A stretch of DNA of 64,000 bases from Bradyrhizobium sp. STM 3843 (GTDB taxonomy: Bacteria; Pseudomonadota; Alphaproteobacteria; Rhizobiales; Xanthobacteraceae), in contig NZ_CAFK01000044.1 in the NCBI RefSeq assembly GCF_000239815.1, forward strand, positions 57,513 through 121,512, written 5' to 3'. The notes beneath the pieces were generated by a model that ran no database searches, had not been told where the DNA came from, and saw nothing but the letters and a program-made list of their open reading frames with translations. The position numbers were made by a program, and so were the translations under genes. Shown one piece after another: positions 32,827 through 42,659 of this stretch. Within the stretch, counting starts at the first letter, position 1. The number at the start of each line of letters is the position of its first letter.

Positions 32827-33966
32827 ATGTCGTCCAAGTCGATGAGGGCGCGATGCCTTGCAACCTGCGCATCGCTCGTGCTGCTGTCAGCCTTCGCCAG
32901 CAAGGCGTTGGCAGAACCCGAGACGGTCAAGGGTCCGGCGTCCGATCCCCAATGCATGGTGCCGTGGACCACCGACACCAAGTTTTTCAAGTTTCCGGCC
33001 AAGAAGGGCCCCTACCGGATCGCCTTGGCGAACGGCTACATCGCCAACACCTGGCGCATCCAGATGATCCAGACCGCCAAGGCCTATGCGGCGCAGCCGG
33101 AGGTCAAGGCCAAGCTGAAGGAATTCAAGGTCGTCTCGACCGGCGAAGACGTGCCGGCGCAGATTTCGGCGATCAACAACTTCATCGACTCCGGCTATGA
33201 CGCGATCGTCGTCAACGCGCAGAACCCGACCGCCTTCGGTCCGGTGATCAAGCGCGCCAAGCAGGCCGGCGTGATCCTGGTCGCCTTCGACAACATTCTC
33301 GCGACCGAAGACGCCATCAACGTGAATGTCGACCAGAAGGGACTTGGAGAGCTCTGGGCGAAATGGCTGGTCAAGAACGTGCCTGATGGCGGCAAGGTGC
33401 TCGAGGTGCGCGGCGTGGCCGGAACCTCGGTCGATACCGACAGGCACAACGGATTCCATGCAGTCCTCGACGGCTCCGGCAAGAAGTGGCAGGTCACCGA
33501 GGTGGTCGGCAAATGGGACGACGGTGTTGCCCAGAAGGCGACGGCGGATGCGATCGCGACCAACGGACCGTTCGATGCGATTTCCGGCCAGGGCGGTGAC
33601 ACCGGAATCGTGCAGGCCATGCTCGATGCCAAGCAAAAGATGGTGCCGTTCGGCGGTGAGACCGAGAACGGCTTTCGCAAATTCTGCGCTACCAAGGCGT
33701 CGGAAGGCCTGAAGTGCTCCTCGGCGGGCACCGGACCCGCGCAGGTCGCGGTCGCGATCAAAGTGGCGCTCGCCGCGCTGGAAGGCAAGGTGGTGCCGCA
33801 ATCGGTCAAGCTGCCGCTCGCGGTGGTCGAGGATCCCGACTTCAAGAAGGATCAGGACTACTTCCCCGCCCAGTCCGATAACTTCTTCGTCGGCAACTCC
33901 TTCCCGACCTGCGGCATCAACTTCACGGCGCAGGAAATCATGGGCCAGTCGAAGGAAAACCAGTAG
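32827..33966 (+). CDS. Sugar-binding protein of an RbsABC-type importer
   Basis: This 379-residue type I periplasmic binding protein has a signal peptide ending KALA before EPETV. The fold starts at Y-R-I-A-L-A-N-G-Y-I-A-N-T-W-R and includes D-V-P-A-Q-I-S-A-I-N-N-F-I-D-S-G-Y-D-A-I-V-V-N-A and D-G-V-A-Q-K-A-T-A-D. It is longer than ribose-binding protein, with about 25 extra N-terminal residues and a C-terminal F-P-T-C-G extension. Cysteine pairs near both ends could form disulfides. AGGGGAGG lies upstream of ATG 32827. The ligand is a sugar or polyol by family; identity unknown. Confidence 0.9.
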   Translation: MSSKSMRARCLATCASLVLLSAFASKALAEPETVKGPASDPQCMVPWTTDTKFFKFPAKKGPYRIALANGYIANTWRIQMIQTAKAYAAQPEVKAKLKEFKVVSTGEDVPAQISAINNFIDSGYDAIVVNAQNPTAFGPVIKRAKQAGVILVAFDNILATEDAINVNVDQKGLGELWAKWLVKNVPDGGKVLEVRGVAGTSVDTDRHNGFHAVLDGSGKKWQVTEVVGKWDDGVAQKATADAIATNGPFDAISGQGGDTGIVQAMLDAKQKMVPFGGETENGFRKFCATKASEGLKCSSAGTGPAQVAVAIKVALAALEGKVVPQSVKLPLAVVEDPDFKKDQDYFPAQSDNFFVGNSFPTCGINFTAQEIMGQSKENQ

Positions 33967-34028
33967 GCCTCACAGCCCGCCGACAGTGAGGTAGACCTGT
34001 CGTGCGCATGTCACCTCGGATCGTGAGC

Positions 34029-34054
34029 CTGGACGCGAACGCGTTCGCGTCCAG
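34029..34054 (+). terminator. 26-bp perfect palindrome between binding-protein and ATPase genes
   Basis: The 13-base half CTGGACGCGAACG is followed at once by its exact complement, 63 bp after the binding-protein stop and 36 bp before the ATPase start. Without a T-run it is unlikely to stop all transcription. As RNA it forms a strong hairpin able to protect the upstream message from decay. It could also be a protein-binding site, since it is a complete DNA palindrome. Confidence 0.55.
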
Positions 34055-34089
34055 CGTGGTCGGCTCGTTCGAGCCCTAAGGGAGCAAGC

Positions 34090-35631
34090 ATGATCGCGGC
34101 CGAGCCGCTGTTTCGCGCCGAGGGGCTTTCCAAGCGCTACGGCGGTGTGATCGCTCTCGACCGGGCGGACCTCGAGGTTCGTCCGGGCCGGATCCACGCC
34201 ATCCTCGGCGAGAACGGCGCCGGGAAGTCGACGCTCATCAAGTTGATGGTGGGCGTGGTCGCGCCGGATGAAGGCCGCATGACGCTGGAGGGCCGCGAGG
34301 TCGCCTTCGCGCGTCCGGCAGCGGCGACTGACGCGGGCGTCATCTGCATCTTCCAGGAATTGTCGCTGATTCCCGATCTGTCGGTCGCTGACAACATCAT
34401 GATCTCCCACCCGCCGACGCGGTTCGGCATGATCGATCGGCCACGCCAGCGCCGAATCGCCGAGGAGGCGCTGGAACGTGCCGGCGCCGGCGACATCCAT
34501 CCGCGTGCGCTGGTGAAGGATCTGCCGCTCTCGCGCCGGCAGATGGTCGAGATCGCCAAGGCGCTGGCCCGGCAACCGAAGATCCTGATCCTCGACGAGG
34601 CGACGTCGGCGCTGACGGCGTCCGATGTGACGAAGGTGTTCGAGGTGCTGAAGCGCCTGCGCACCGAAGGGCTGGCGCTGCTCTACATCTCCCATCGCAT
34701 GCACGAGATCGCCGAGCTCGCGGACGAGTGCACCGTGTTTCGCAACGGCCGCAGGATTGCGACCTTCGCCGCCGGCACCAAAACCGACGCGGAAGTGATC
34801 GAGCTCATGATCGGCCGCGAATACAAGCATGCCTTTCCCGAAAAACCCGGGCCGAAAGCCGACGGCCGGCCGCCGGCTCTGCAATGCAGAAGCCTCGGCT
34901 GGGCCGACCGGCTGAAAGATATTTCCTTTTCGCTGCATGCCGGAGAGATCATCGGCCTCGGCGGCCTCGACGGCCAGGGCCAGCGCGAACTGCTGCTCGC
35001 TCTGTTCGGTGTGCTGCGCGACTGCCGCGGCGACATCCTGATTGACGGCAACAACGTGAAGATCGAGAGCCCCGTCGCCGCCAAGTCCGAACGCATCGGG
35101 CTTGCCCTCATCCCGGAGGACCGCAAGACCGAGGGGCTGATGCTGCCGATGTCGGTGCGCGACAATCTCTCGGCCGCCGCGTTCGACCGCTTTTCGCGCT
35201 TCGGCGTCATCGATCGACAGCGGCAGTCCGCCTTGATCGACGAGATGATCCGATTGATCGAGATCAAGACCGCCTCCCCTGACCTCGCCGTCAGCGCGCT
35301 GTCCGGTGGCAACCAGCAGAAGGTCGTCATCGCGAAATGGCTGATGAACAAGCCACGCATCATCCTGCTCAACGATCCCACGCGCGGGATCGACGTCGGC
35401 ACCAAGCAGGAGATCTACCGCCTGCTGCGGCGGCTCGCCGACGACGGCGCCGCCATCCTGCTCTATTCGACCGACTATGACGAGCTGATCGGCTGCTGCG
35501 ACCGCGTGCTAGTGATGTATGATGGCGCCATCAAGCGTGAGCTGGTGGGCACTGACATCACCGAACGCGCGCTGGTCAGCAGCGCCCTCAATGTGCAGGA
35601 CACCGAACCGGCTGAAGCGAGCGTGCCATGA
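34090..35631 (+). CDS. RbsA-type sugar ABC ATPase with two nucleotide domains
   Basis: This 513-residue ATPase holds two fused nucleotide-binding domains. The first has Walker A GENGAGKST and an unusual signature L-S-R-R-Q-M-V-E-I-A-K-A-L. The second has a degenerate Walker A (L-D-G-Q-G-Q-R-E) with a good L-S-G-G-N-Q-Q-K-V signature and N-D-P-T-R-G-I-D-V-G. One degenerate site is normal for RbsA, XylG and AraG. It energises the two permeases that follow; its stop overlaps the first permease start by four bases. Confidence 0.93.
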   Translation: MIAAEPLFRAEGLSKRYGGVIALDRADLEVRPGRIHAILGENGAGKSTLIKLMVGVVAPDEGRMTLEGREVAFARPAAATDAGVICIFQELSLIPDLSVADNIMISHPPTRFGMIDRPRQRRIAEEALERAGAGDIHPRALVKDLPLSRRQMVEIAKALARQPKILILDEATSALTASDVTKVFEVLKRLRTEGLALLYISHRMHEIAELADECTVFRNGRRIATFAAGTKTDAEVIELMIGREYKHAFPEKPGPKADGRPPALQCRSLGWADRLKDISFSLHAGEIIGLGGLDGQGQRELLLALFGVLRDCRGDILIDGNNVKIESPVAAKSERIGLALIPEDRKTEGLMLPMSVRDNLSAAAFDRFSRFGVIDRQRQSALIDEMIRLIEIKTASPDLAVSALSGGNQQKVVIAKWLMNKPRIILLNDPTRGIDVGTKQEIYRLLRRLADDGAAILLYSTDYDELIGCCDRVLVMYDGAIKRELVGTDITERALVSSALNVQDTEPAEASVP

Positions 35632-36608
35632 CTGAGTGGCGATACTGGTTCTCAGAACAGCGCGGCACGCTGCTGGCGATTGGCATCTTCGTCGCGATGT
35701 TCCTGATCTATGCCACCAACCATCCGGCCGGGTTCAGCGTCAACATGGTGCAGACTGCGGCCAACAAGGCGACGCTGCTGGCCTTCGTCGCGATGGCCCA
35801 GGCGATCGTGGTGATCACCGCCGGCATCGACCTGTCCGTCGGCATGATCCTGACATTGACCAACTGTCTCGCCTCCTGGATCGTGGTCGGCACCGCAACC
35901 GAGACGGCGCTCGGCGTGATCGGCGTGCTCGGCGCCGGCCTGCTCTGCGGCATGATCAACGGCGCCGTCGTGATCTTCGGGCGCCTGCAGCCGATCGTGA
36001 CCACGATCGCCACCGGCGCGATGTATTACGGCGTCGCGCTATTCCTGCGGCCCAATCCCGGAGGGTCGGTCAACGAGACGCTCGCGGATGCCTTGACCGG
36101 GCGGCTGTTCGGCGTGCTGCCGACCAGTCTAATGGCCCTGGCCGTGACGGCGCTCGTGATCTGGGTGCCCTACAGCCGGTCGGTCGTCGGCCGTGCCGCC
36201 TTCGCGACCGGCTCCTCCGAGGTCGCCGCCTACATGTCCGGCGCCCCGATCCGCGCCGCCAAGTTCACCGCCTACACGCTCGCCGGCTTGCTGTCCGCCA
36301 TCGGCGGCCTGTTCCTGACCTTCTTCTCCTACACAGGCGAAGCGGCCTATGCGAGCGGCAATGCTTACACACTGTTCTCGATCGCGGCCGTGGTGCTTGG
36401 CGGCGTGTCGCTGATGGGCGGACGCGGCAGCGCAATCGGTGCCATCTTCGGCGCGCTCGCGTTCCGAACCATTGGCGATCTCCTGTTCGTGTTCGACTTC
36501 GATCCGTTGTGGCAACCGCTGTTCCAGGGCCTGGTGCTGATGCTCGCGGTTTCGATCGGCGCGTTCGGCCTGGTTCGCGTGCGCAATCGGCTGGAGTGGT
36601 TCGGATGA
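35628..36608 (+). CDS. RbsC-type sugar permease, first of two
   Basis: This 326-residue inner-membrane permease of the ribose/xylose branch has about eight to ten helices. Landmarks are V-V-I-T-A-G-I-D-L-S-V-G-M-I-L-T-L, R-L-Q-P-I-V-T-T-I-A-T-G and V-V-L-G-G-V-S-L-M-G-G-R-G-S. It is not identical to the next permease (the ligand-side loops differ), so the channel is probably a heterodimer. Four-base overlaps join it to both neighbours. Confidence 0.92.
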   Translation: MTEWRYWFSEQRGTLLAIGIFVAMFLIYATNHPAGFSVNMVQTAANKATLLAFVAMAQAIVVITAGIDLSVGMILTLTNCLASWIVVGTATETALGVIGVLGAGLLCGMINGAVVIFGRLQPIVTTIATGAMYYGVALFLRPNPGGSVNETLADALTGRLFGVLPTSLMALAVTALVIWVPYSRSVVGRAAFATGSSEVAAYMSGAPIRAAKFTAYTLAGLLSAIGGLFLTFFSYTGEAAYASGNAYTLFSIAAVVLGGVSLMGGRGSAIGAIFGALAFRTIGDLLFVFDFDPLWQPLFQGLVLMLAVSIGAFGLVRVRNRLEWFG

Positions 36609-37585
36609 GCGACGCGACGGCATCCCGATCGGTCCAGCGCGGGACCGCCATGCTGCGCCGGCTCGACCCGGCCGTGGCCGCGTCCTTCGGCTGCATCCTG
36701 CTCCTGCTGCTGCTGGGCAGTCTCTATTCGCGCAGCTTCCTGTCGCCGGAGTATCTTCTGCAGCAGCTGAAGGTCGCGAGCTTCCTCGGCGTGATCGCCA
36801 CCGGCATGATGCTCGTTATCCTGCTCGGCCAGATCGATCTGTCGGTGCCGTGGGTGGTGACATCAGGCGCGATGATGGCGTGCGCGGTCGCCGCCCATGG
36901 GACCATCGGTGCCGTCATCGCCATTCCCTGCGGCATTCTCTGCGGTGCAGCCATCGGGATCGTGAACGGCATCGGCGTCGCTTACTTGCGCATTCCTTCG
37001 ATGATCATCACGCTCGCGACCAATGCGGTCGCCCAGGGGCTGATGGTCGCGTACACCGGTGGCTTCGCTCCGCAGGACGCGGCCTCCAGGGCAATGCGCT
37101 ATCTTGCCACTGGCAACGCCGTTCCCGGCCTTCCCAATGCGGTGTTGGTCTGGGCTGTCGTCGGAGCCGCAGCGATCTGGATGCTGTCCCGCACCACGTT
37201 CGGCCGCTCCATCTATGCGATCGGAAACCGCGAACAGGCCGCCTATCTCTCGGGCATCGACACGCGGCGCGTCACCATGCTGGCGTTCGCGCTGTCCGGC
37301 GCCCTCTCCGCCTTCGGCGGCGTGCTGCTCGCGGGTTATGCATCCAAGGCAGCGCAGTCGATGGGCGATGCCTACCTGCTGCCTTCCATCGCGGCGGTCG
37401 TGCTCGGCGGCACGCATATTCTCGGCGGCCGCGGCAGCTATCTCGGCACGGTGGCCGGCGTCGTGCTGATCACACTGCTGCAGTCGATCCTGTCGGTGAT
37501 GCAGATTTCCGAAGCCGGCCGCCAGCTGATTTACGGCGCCGTGATCATCCTGATGCTCCTGATCTACGGCCGTCAGAAGACGTGA
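36605..37585 (+). CDS. RbsC-type sugar permease, second of two
   Basis: This 326-residue permease is paralogous to the one before. It has L-G-Q-I-D-L-S-V-P-W-V-V-T-S-G, R-I-P-S-M-I-I-T-L-A-T-N and V-V-L-G-G-T-H-I-L-G-G-R-G-S-Y. The usual G-x-D-L-S-V-G is L-G-Q-I-D-L-S-V-P here, a change in the conserved pore segment. ATG 36605 overlaps the previous stop by four bases. It is the last gene of the importer operon; no catabolic enzyme follows on this strand. Confidence 0.92.
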   Translation: MSDATASRSVQRGTAMLRRLDPAVAASFGCILLLLLLGSLYSRSFLSPEYLLQQLKVASFLGVIATGMMLVILLGQIDLSVPWVVTSGAMMACAVAAHGTIGAVIAIPCGILCGAAIGIVNGIGVAYLRIPSMIITLATNAVAQGLMVAYTGGFAPQDAASRAMRYLATGNAVPGLPNAVLVWAVVGAAAIWMLSRTTFGRSIYAIGNREQAAYLSGIDTRRVTMLAFALSGALSAFGGVLLAGYASKAAQSMGDAYLLPSIAAVVLGGTHILGGRGSYLGTVAGVVLITLLQSILSVMQISEAGRQLIYGAVIILMLLIYGRQKT

Positions 37586-37705
37586 ACAGACGCGTGGTCG
37601 CCGCCTCGCTAATGCGTGCGCGAGACCAGTCCGCTCGAGCGCTCATCCGTTAGCGGACCAGCTTGTCACCGACAACCGTCCAACCGCAGTACCCCCTCGG
37701 CACGA

Positions 37706-38284
37706 TCAGAGGTCTTCGAGGGGACGCCACGAATGCTGCACGCGACGGCACGCCTTGGTGAATGCGAAGAAACAACCGCCGCCGGCAGGTTGATCATAGA
37801 CTCGGTCGATCGCAACACCCGAATAGTAGCAATACAGCAAGGTGCCGACGCCACCATGGCCGACGAAGAGGACGTCGCCTGGTTCATCTCGCGCCAGGAC
37901 CTCTTCCACCTCGCGGACGACACGCGACTGGGCATCAACCGCCCGCTCCCAGCCCCGGACGCTGATGTGGGGCTGGGCAAAGAACTGATCGGCGACCGCC
38001 TGAAACTCGTCCGGAACCAGGAACCCGGTCGCAGATCGATCATTTTCGTGCATCGCCTCGCGAACCTCGACGGTAACGTTCAGCCTGGCGGCAATGATCT
38101 CGGCGGTCTCGATCGCCTTTCGCTCGCCGCTGCAGATGATCTGCGTTGTGCGAGCAAGCTGACGCGTGCTCCCGATCGTCTCCGTGCGCGTTCTTCCGAT
38201 CTCGCTCAGGCCCCAGGATGGGACGGGGATCGCCGGATCGATGTTCACTTGAGGATGGGTGAGATAGCGTACGACGCTCATCAT
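37706..38284 (-). CDS. Histidine phosphatase superfamily protein with variant RHG motif
   Basis: This 192-residue phosphoglycerate-mutase-like protein lacks the usual L-x-R-H-G at the start and has V-V-R-Y-L-T-H-P-Q-V instead. The catalytic histidine is probably H10, displaced by three residues from the conserved arginine R6. The other core residues are present: S-G-E-R-K-A-I-E-T-A-E (phosphate-binding arginine), H-E-N-D-R, and the second histidine in V-G-H-G-G-V-G-T-L-L. It likely hydrolyses a small phosphate ester; the substrate is unknown. ATG 38284 is chosen among ATGs at 38284 and 38281 and GTG 38299. It lies between two transporter operons and could be the start of neither. Confidence 0.8.
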   Translation of the reverse strand: MMSVVRYLTHPQVNIDPAIPVPSWGLSEIGRTRTETIGSTRQLARTTQIICSGERKAIETAEIIAARLNVTVEVREAMHENDRSATGFLVPDEFQAVADQFFAQPHISVRGWERAVDAQSRVVREVEEVLARDEPGDVLFVGHGGVGTLLYCYYSGVAIDRVYDQPAGGGCFFAFTKACRRVQHSWRPLEDL

Positions 38285-38317
38285 GGTTTCAATGCTCACC
38301 CACCAAGGCTGTTTACG

Positions 38318-38344
38318 ATCGGCCGGCGTGCCGGGCCGACCGAT
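38318..38344 (-). terminator. Candidate terminator hairpin of the amino-sugar importer operon
   Basis: On the minus strand, just after the ATPase stop, ATCGGTCGGCCCGGC pairs with GCCGGCCGAT across a short loop with a one-base bulge. The stem is very GC-rich, but only a weak TAAAC follows, not a T-run. It is 34 bp upstream of the histidine phosphatase start, so it would insulate that gene. Confidence 0.4.
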
Positions 38345-38357
38345 GCGTTCCGAACCG

Positions 38358-39449
<1,092 letters not shown>

Positions 39450-39458
39450 TTTCCAAAC

Positions 39459-40292
39459 CTATTTGACTGCGCCGGAAGTGAGGCCTGCGATGAGCTGGCG
39501 CGAAAGGATCACGTAGATCACAACGACGGGCAGGATCGCCATCGACAACGCTGCGAGCACGGAATTCCAGTCAGTGATGTATTGGCCGAGAAACTGCTGG
39601 ACGCCGAGCGTGACGGTATGCGTCGTATCGCTCGAGGTCAGGATCAGCGGAAACCAGAGGTCGTTCCAGATCGGCACGATGGTGAACACGGCGACGGTCG
39701 CGATGGCGGGGCGCAGCAGAGGCGCCACGACTTCGAAGAAGATGCGGATCTCCGGCACGCCGTCGCAGCGCGCGGCGTCACGCAGATCCTTCGGGATCTG
39801 CTGGATGAACTCGCTCAATATGAAGATCGACATCGGCAGGCCTTGCGCGACATAGACGAGGATCAGGGCCGTCAGGGTGTCGTTGAGGCCGGCAGACCGC
39901 ATCATGTTGAGAATCGCGACAGAGCCGAGCCGGATCGGCACCATGATCCCGATCGAGAGAAACAGCGCGAGCGCGGTCGAACCGCGAAAGCGGTATTCGG
40001 TCAGCGCCCAGGCCGCCATCGCACCGAACAGCAGCACCAGCGCCATGCTGACCAGGGTGACGATCAGCGAATTCGAATAGTAGGTCAGGATATGGGCGGT
40101 GCGAAAAACCTTTTGGTAGCCGATGAGGCTGAAGGTGGTAGCGTCCGGCGGAGCGAGCGGCGCGCCGAAGATGGCGCTGCGCATCTTGAACGAATTCATC
40201 ACGACGAGCAGGATCGGACCGACCGCAAGCAGGCTGTAGGCGATCAGGATAAGATGGACACTGAAGCTCCTGGCGCGTTGCTTTCCGCTCAT
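39459..40292 (-). CDS. Sugar ABC importer permease, MalG-like
   Basis: This 277-residue inner-membrane permease has six helices, the EAA loop D-A-A-R-C-D-G-V-P-E-I-R-I-F-F-E-V-V-A-P-L and the typical ending L-S-R-Q-L-I-A-G-L-T-S-G-A-V-K. ATG 40292 begins the family-like sequence; a longer open frame upstream lies inside the neighbouring permease gene. It pairs with the MalF-like permease in the amino-sugar importer. Confidence 0.9.
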   Translation of the reverse strand: MSGKQRARSFSVHLILIAYSLLAVGPILLVVMNSFKMRSAIFGAPLAPPDATTFSLIGYQKVFRTAHILTYYSNSLIVTLVSMALVLLFGAMAAWALTEYRFRGSTALALFLSIGIMVPIRLGSVAILNMMRSAGLNDTLTALILVYVAQGLPMSIFILSEFIQQIPKDLRDAARCDGVPEIRIFFEVVAPLLRPAIATVAVFTIVPIWNDLWFPLILTSSDTTHTVTLGVQQFLGQYITDWNSVLAALSMAILPVVVIYVILSRQLIAGLTSGAVK

Positions 40293-40302
40293 GCCGTCTC
40301 CA

Positions 40303-41253
40303 TCAGAATGCGTAGCGGCGGATGCGCCGCTGCACGAGGACGAGATAAAGACAGAGACCGACCAGGATGATGAAGAACATGATGGTCGCGACCGCGGCGC
40401 CCATCGTCGGATTGCCGAGCTGGAGCTGGTTTCCAAAGAAGGTGCGATAGAAGAACGTGCCCAGAATGTCGGTCGCGAAATTCGGCCCCGCGAGCGCGCC
40501 CTTGACCGAGTAGATCAGATCGAAAGCATTGAAGTTGGCGACGAAGGTCAAGATCGAGACCAGGCTGATCGTCGGCAGGACGAGAGGAAGCTTGATGTGC
40601 AAGAAGATGCGGAAATGTCCGAGCCCGTCGACCCGCGCCGCATCGATCAATTCGTCGGGGATGTTGAGCAAGGCCGCATAGATCAGCATCATCGGGATGC
40701 CGACGAATTGCCAGACTGAGATGAGGGACAGGGTGACGAGCGCGCTCGACTCGAGGCCGAGCCAGGGGGCGAACAGGGAGCCCAGGCATACCGTCTTCAA
40801 GGCGCCGGCGGCCACGCCCCAGAGCGGCGAGAGAATCAGATTCCAGGAGAAACCGACGATGACGACCGAGAGCATCGTCGGAAGAAACATGACGGTGCGG
40901 TAGAAGCCCTTCAACCTCAGGCCCGGCAGACTCAGAAGTCCGGCCAGCGCGATGCCGATCGGATTCTGCACGCACATGTGCACGGCGAAGAATATCAGAT
41001 TGTTGCGGAAGGCGTTCCAGAACGGCTTCGACCACAACGCGTCGCCGAGCAACGCCTGGAAATTGGCGATCCCGATGAAATGCCGGGCTCCCGACGGGTC
41101 GCTGGTATAGGTCGATAACGCCATCGTCGCGACCAGCGGGTAGATCGAGAACAGGCTGTAGACCGCGAGCGCCGGTCCGAGAAAGAACAGCAGAAGGGCC
41201 GCGAGTCTTAGGCGCGGCATCTGGGAGATGATGTTGGAGACCGGTTCAGGCAT
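40303..41253 (-). CDS. Sugar ABC importer permease, MalF-like
   Basis: This 316-residue inner-membrane permease has six helices (first at about 18-40, LAALLLFFLGPALAVYSLF) and the EAA loop D-A-A-R-V-D-G-L-G-H-F-R-I-F-L-H-I-K-L-P. It starts 143 bp after the binding-protein stop, behind a hairpin, and ends 10 bp before the MalG-like start. It is a channel subunit of the importer linked to the MurQ-like enzyme. Confidence 0.9.
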   Translation of the reverse strand: MPEPVSNIISQMPRLRLAALLLFFLGPALAVYSLFSIYPLVATMALSTYTSDPSGARHFIGIANFQALLGDALWSKPFWNAFRNNLIFFAVHMCVQNPIGIALAGLLSLPGLRLKGFYRTVMFLPTMLSVVIVGFSWNLILSPLWGVAAGALKTVCLGSLFAPWLGLESSALVTLSLISVWQFVGIPMMLIYAALLNIPDELIDAARVDGLGHFRIFLHIKLPLVLPTISLVSILTFVANFNAFDLIYSVKGALAGPNFATDILGTFFYRTFFGNQLQLGNPTMGAAVATIMFFIILVGLCLYLVLVQRRIRRYAF

Positions 41254-41360
41254 GACAGAAGAAGATCGGACCTACAGCGCGTGCTCATCCTCTCCGCGCT
41301 TGCGCGTTGTGGCAAGACCTAGCGGAGTGTGCAGCACCGATCGAACAAGACAAGCACGGC

Positions 41361-41390
41361 TCCCTCTCCCCGCCGTTTCGGAGAGAGGGA
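41361..41390 (-). terminator. Hairpin after the amino-sugar binding-protein gene
   Basis: The arm TCCCTCTCCCCG pairs with CGGAGAGAGGGA at 11 of 12 positions around a six-base loop, ending seven bases from the binding-protein stop. There is no T-run, so partial termination or mRNA protection is more likely than a full stop, given that the permease genes follow on the same strand. Confidence 0.55.
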
Positions 41391-41396
41391 CCGGCA

Positions 41397-42659
41397 TCAC
41401 CTTGCGGGCTTGTACCACTTGTCGAGGCCGTCCTGCAGTTGCTTGGCCGCGGCCTCGGGCGTCAGCTTGCCGTTGACGACCTGCGCGGACACGTTCCAGA
41501 GCTCGTTTTCCAGATTAGGCGTACCGCGCGACAGGATCTGATACGAATTACGGATCGTCGACTTGCAGGTCTGTCGCCATCCGACCATCGTTGCGGCGAC
41601 GTCGTCATCAATCTTCACCGGTGTCTTGGCGAGCGGGAAGAAGCCGGGCAGCGCGTTGGCGTAGATCGTGGCGAATTCCGGGGTTGTCAGCCACTCCAGA
41701 AACTTTCTGGCATCTTCCTTGTTCTTGGATGCCGCATTGACGCCCATCGCGATGTCGGTGTGATCGGAAATATAGCAATCCGTCGTGCCGGCCGGCTGCG
41801 GCGGCGGGAACGCCCCCATGGCGAATTGCGCCTGGCCTCGGAACGTCGAGATGTCCCAGGAGCCGGCGGCATAGATCGCGCCCTTGCCGAGCGAGAACAG
41901 GTTCTGACTGTCGGCATAGGTCTGCGCCTGGAAGCCGGACCCGAGATACGGCGCCCAGCCTGCGATCTCCTTGAACGCCGCGACGTATTGCGGGTCGGTG
42001 AATTTCTCTTTGCCCGCGATCAGATTGGTGCGACCGGTCTCGCCCTTCCAATAGTCGGGACCGATGTTCTGGAATCCCATGGTCGCGGCCTCCCACTGGT
42101 CCGCAGTGCCCATGACAAGCGGGATGTAGGTTCCGTCCTTTTTCAGCTTCTCCAGCACCGCATGGAATTCGTCGAGGGTCTTCGGCTCGGCAAGACCCAG
42201 CTTGGCGAAGACTTCCTTATTGTAGATGAAGCCGGTGATGACGGATGCCATCGGCACGCAGAAGGTGGTCTTGCCGTCGTCGGTTTGCCACGCCGCCTTG
42301 GCGACATCGGAGAAATTGTCCATGCCCTTGAGGTCGTCGAGGCTGTCGAGCTGGTGCTTCTGATAGAGCGCGAGCGAGGCGTCAAACGGGCGACACGTGA
42401 TGAGGTCGCCGGCCGTCCCGCCGTCGAGGCGAGCGTTGAGAGCCGCGTTGTATTCCTTCGGCGCGGAGGGCGCGAATTCGATCTTGATGTCGGGATAGTG
42501 TTTGTTGAAGGCAGGGATGATCTTCGAATTCCAGATGTCGGCGTCGTCATTGCGCCAGCTCTCGATCTTCAGCGCGCCTGCTTGGGCGACCGCGAGCCCC
42601 GCGAACAACGCCACCGCGGCGACTCCAGCTCCCATTCCAGCCTTGAATGTCCGTCTCAT
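41397..42659 (-). CDS. Sugar-binding protein of the amino-sugar importer
   Basis: This 420-residue periplasmic binding protein (family 1) has a signal peptide ending AQAGA. The fold has L-K-I-E-S-W-R-N-D-D-A-D-I-W early, the family stretch TPEEFHAVLEKLKK-like (K-T-L-D-E-F-H-A-V-L-E-K-L-K-K-D-G) and M-G-V-N-A-A-S-K-N-K-E-D-A-R-K-F-L-E-W-L. The start overlaps the stop of the MurQ-like gene by four bases, which ties uptake to an enzyme acting on phosphorylated MurNAc. The ligand is therefore likely an amino sugar or muropeptide sugar, by context only. Confidence 0.9.
   Translation of the reverse strand: MRRTFKAGMGAGVAAVALFAGLAVAQAGALKIESWRNDDADIWNSKIIPAFNKHYPDIKIEFAPSAPKEYNAALNARLDGGTAGDLITCRPFDASLALYQKHQLDSLDDLKGMDNFSDVAKAAWQTDDGKTTFCVPMASVITGFIYNKEVFAKLGLAEPKTLDEFHAVLEKLKKDGTYIPLVMGTADQWEAATMGFQNIGPDYWKGETGRTNLIAGKEKFTDPQYVAAFKEIAGWAPYLGSGFQAQTYADSQNLFSLGKGAIYAAGSWDISTFRGQAQFAMGAFPPPQPAGTTDCYISDHTDIAMGVNAASKNKEDARKFLEWLTTPEFATIYANALPGFFPLAKTPVKIDDDVAATMVGWRQTCKSTIRNSYQILSRGTPNLENELWNVSAQVVNGKLTPEAAAKQLQDGLDKWYKPAR

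Noticed and set aside
35636..36604. An alternative frame running through the first RbsC-type permease and joining the second
   Set aside because: The part before 36605 is Arg-rich and lacks hydrophobic helices. Only the portion from ATG 36605 encodes a permease.
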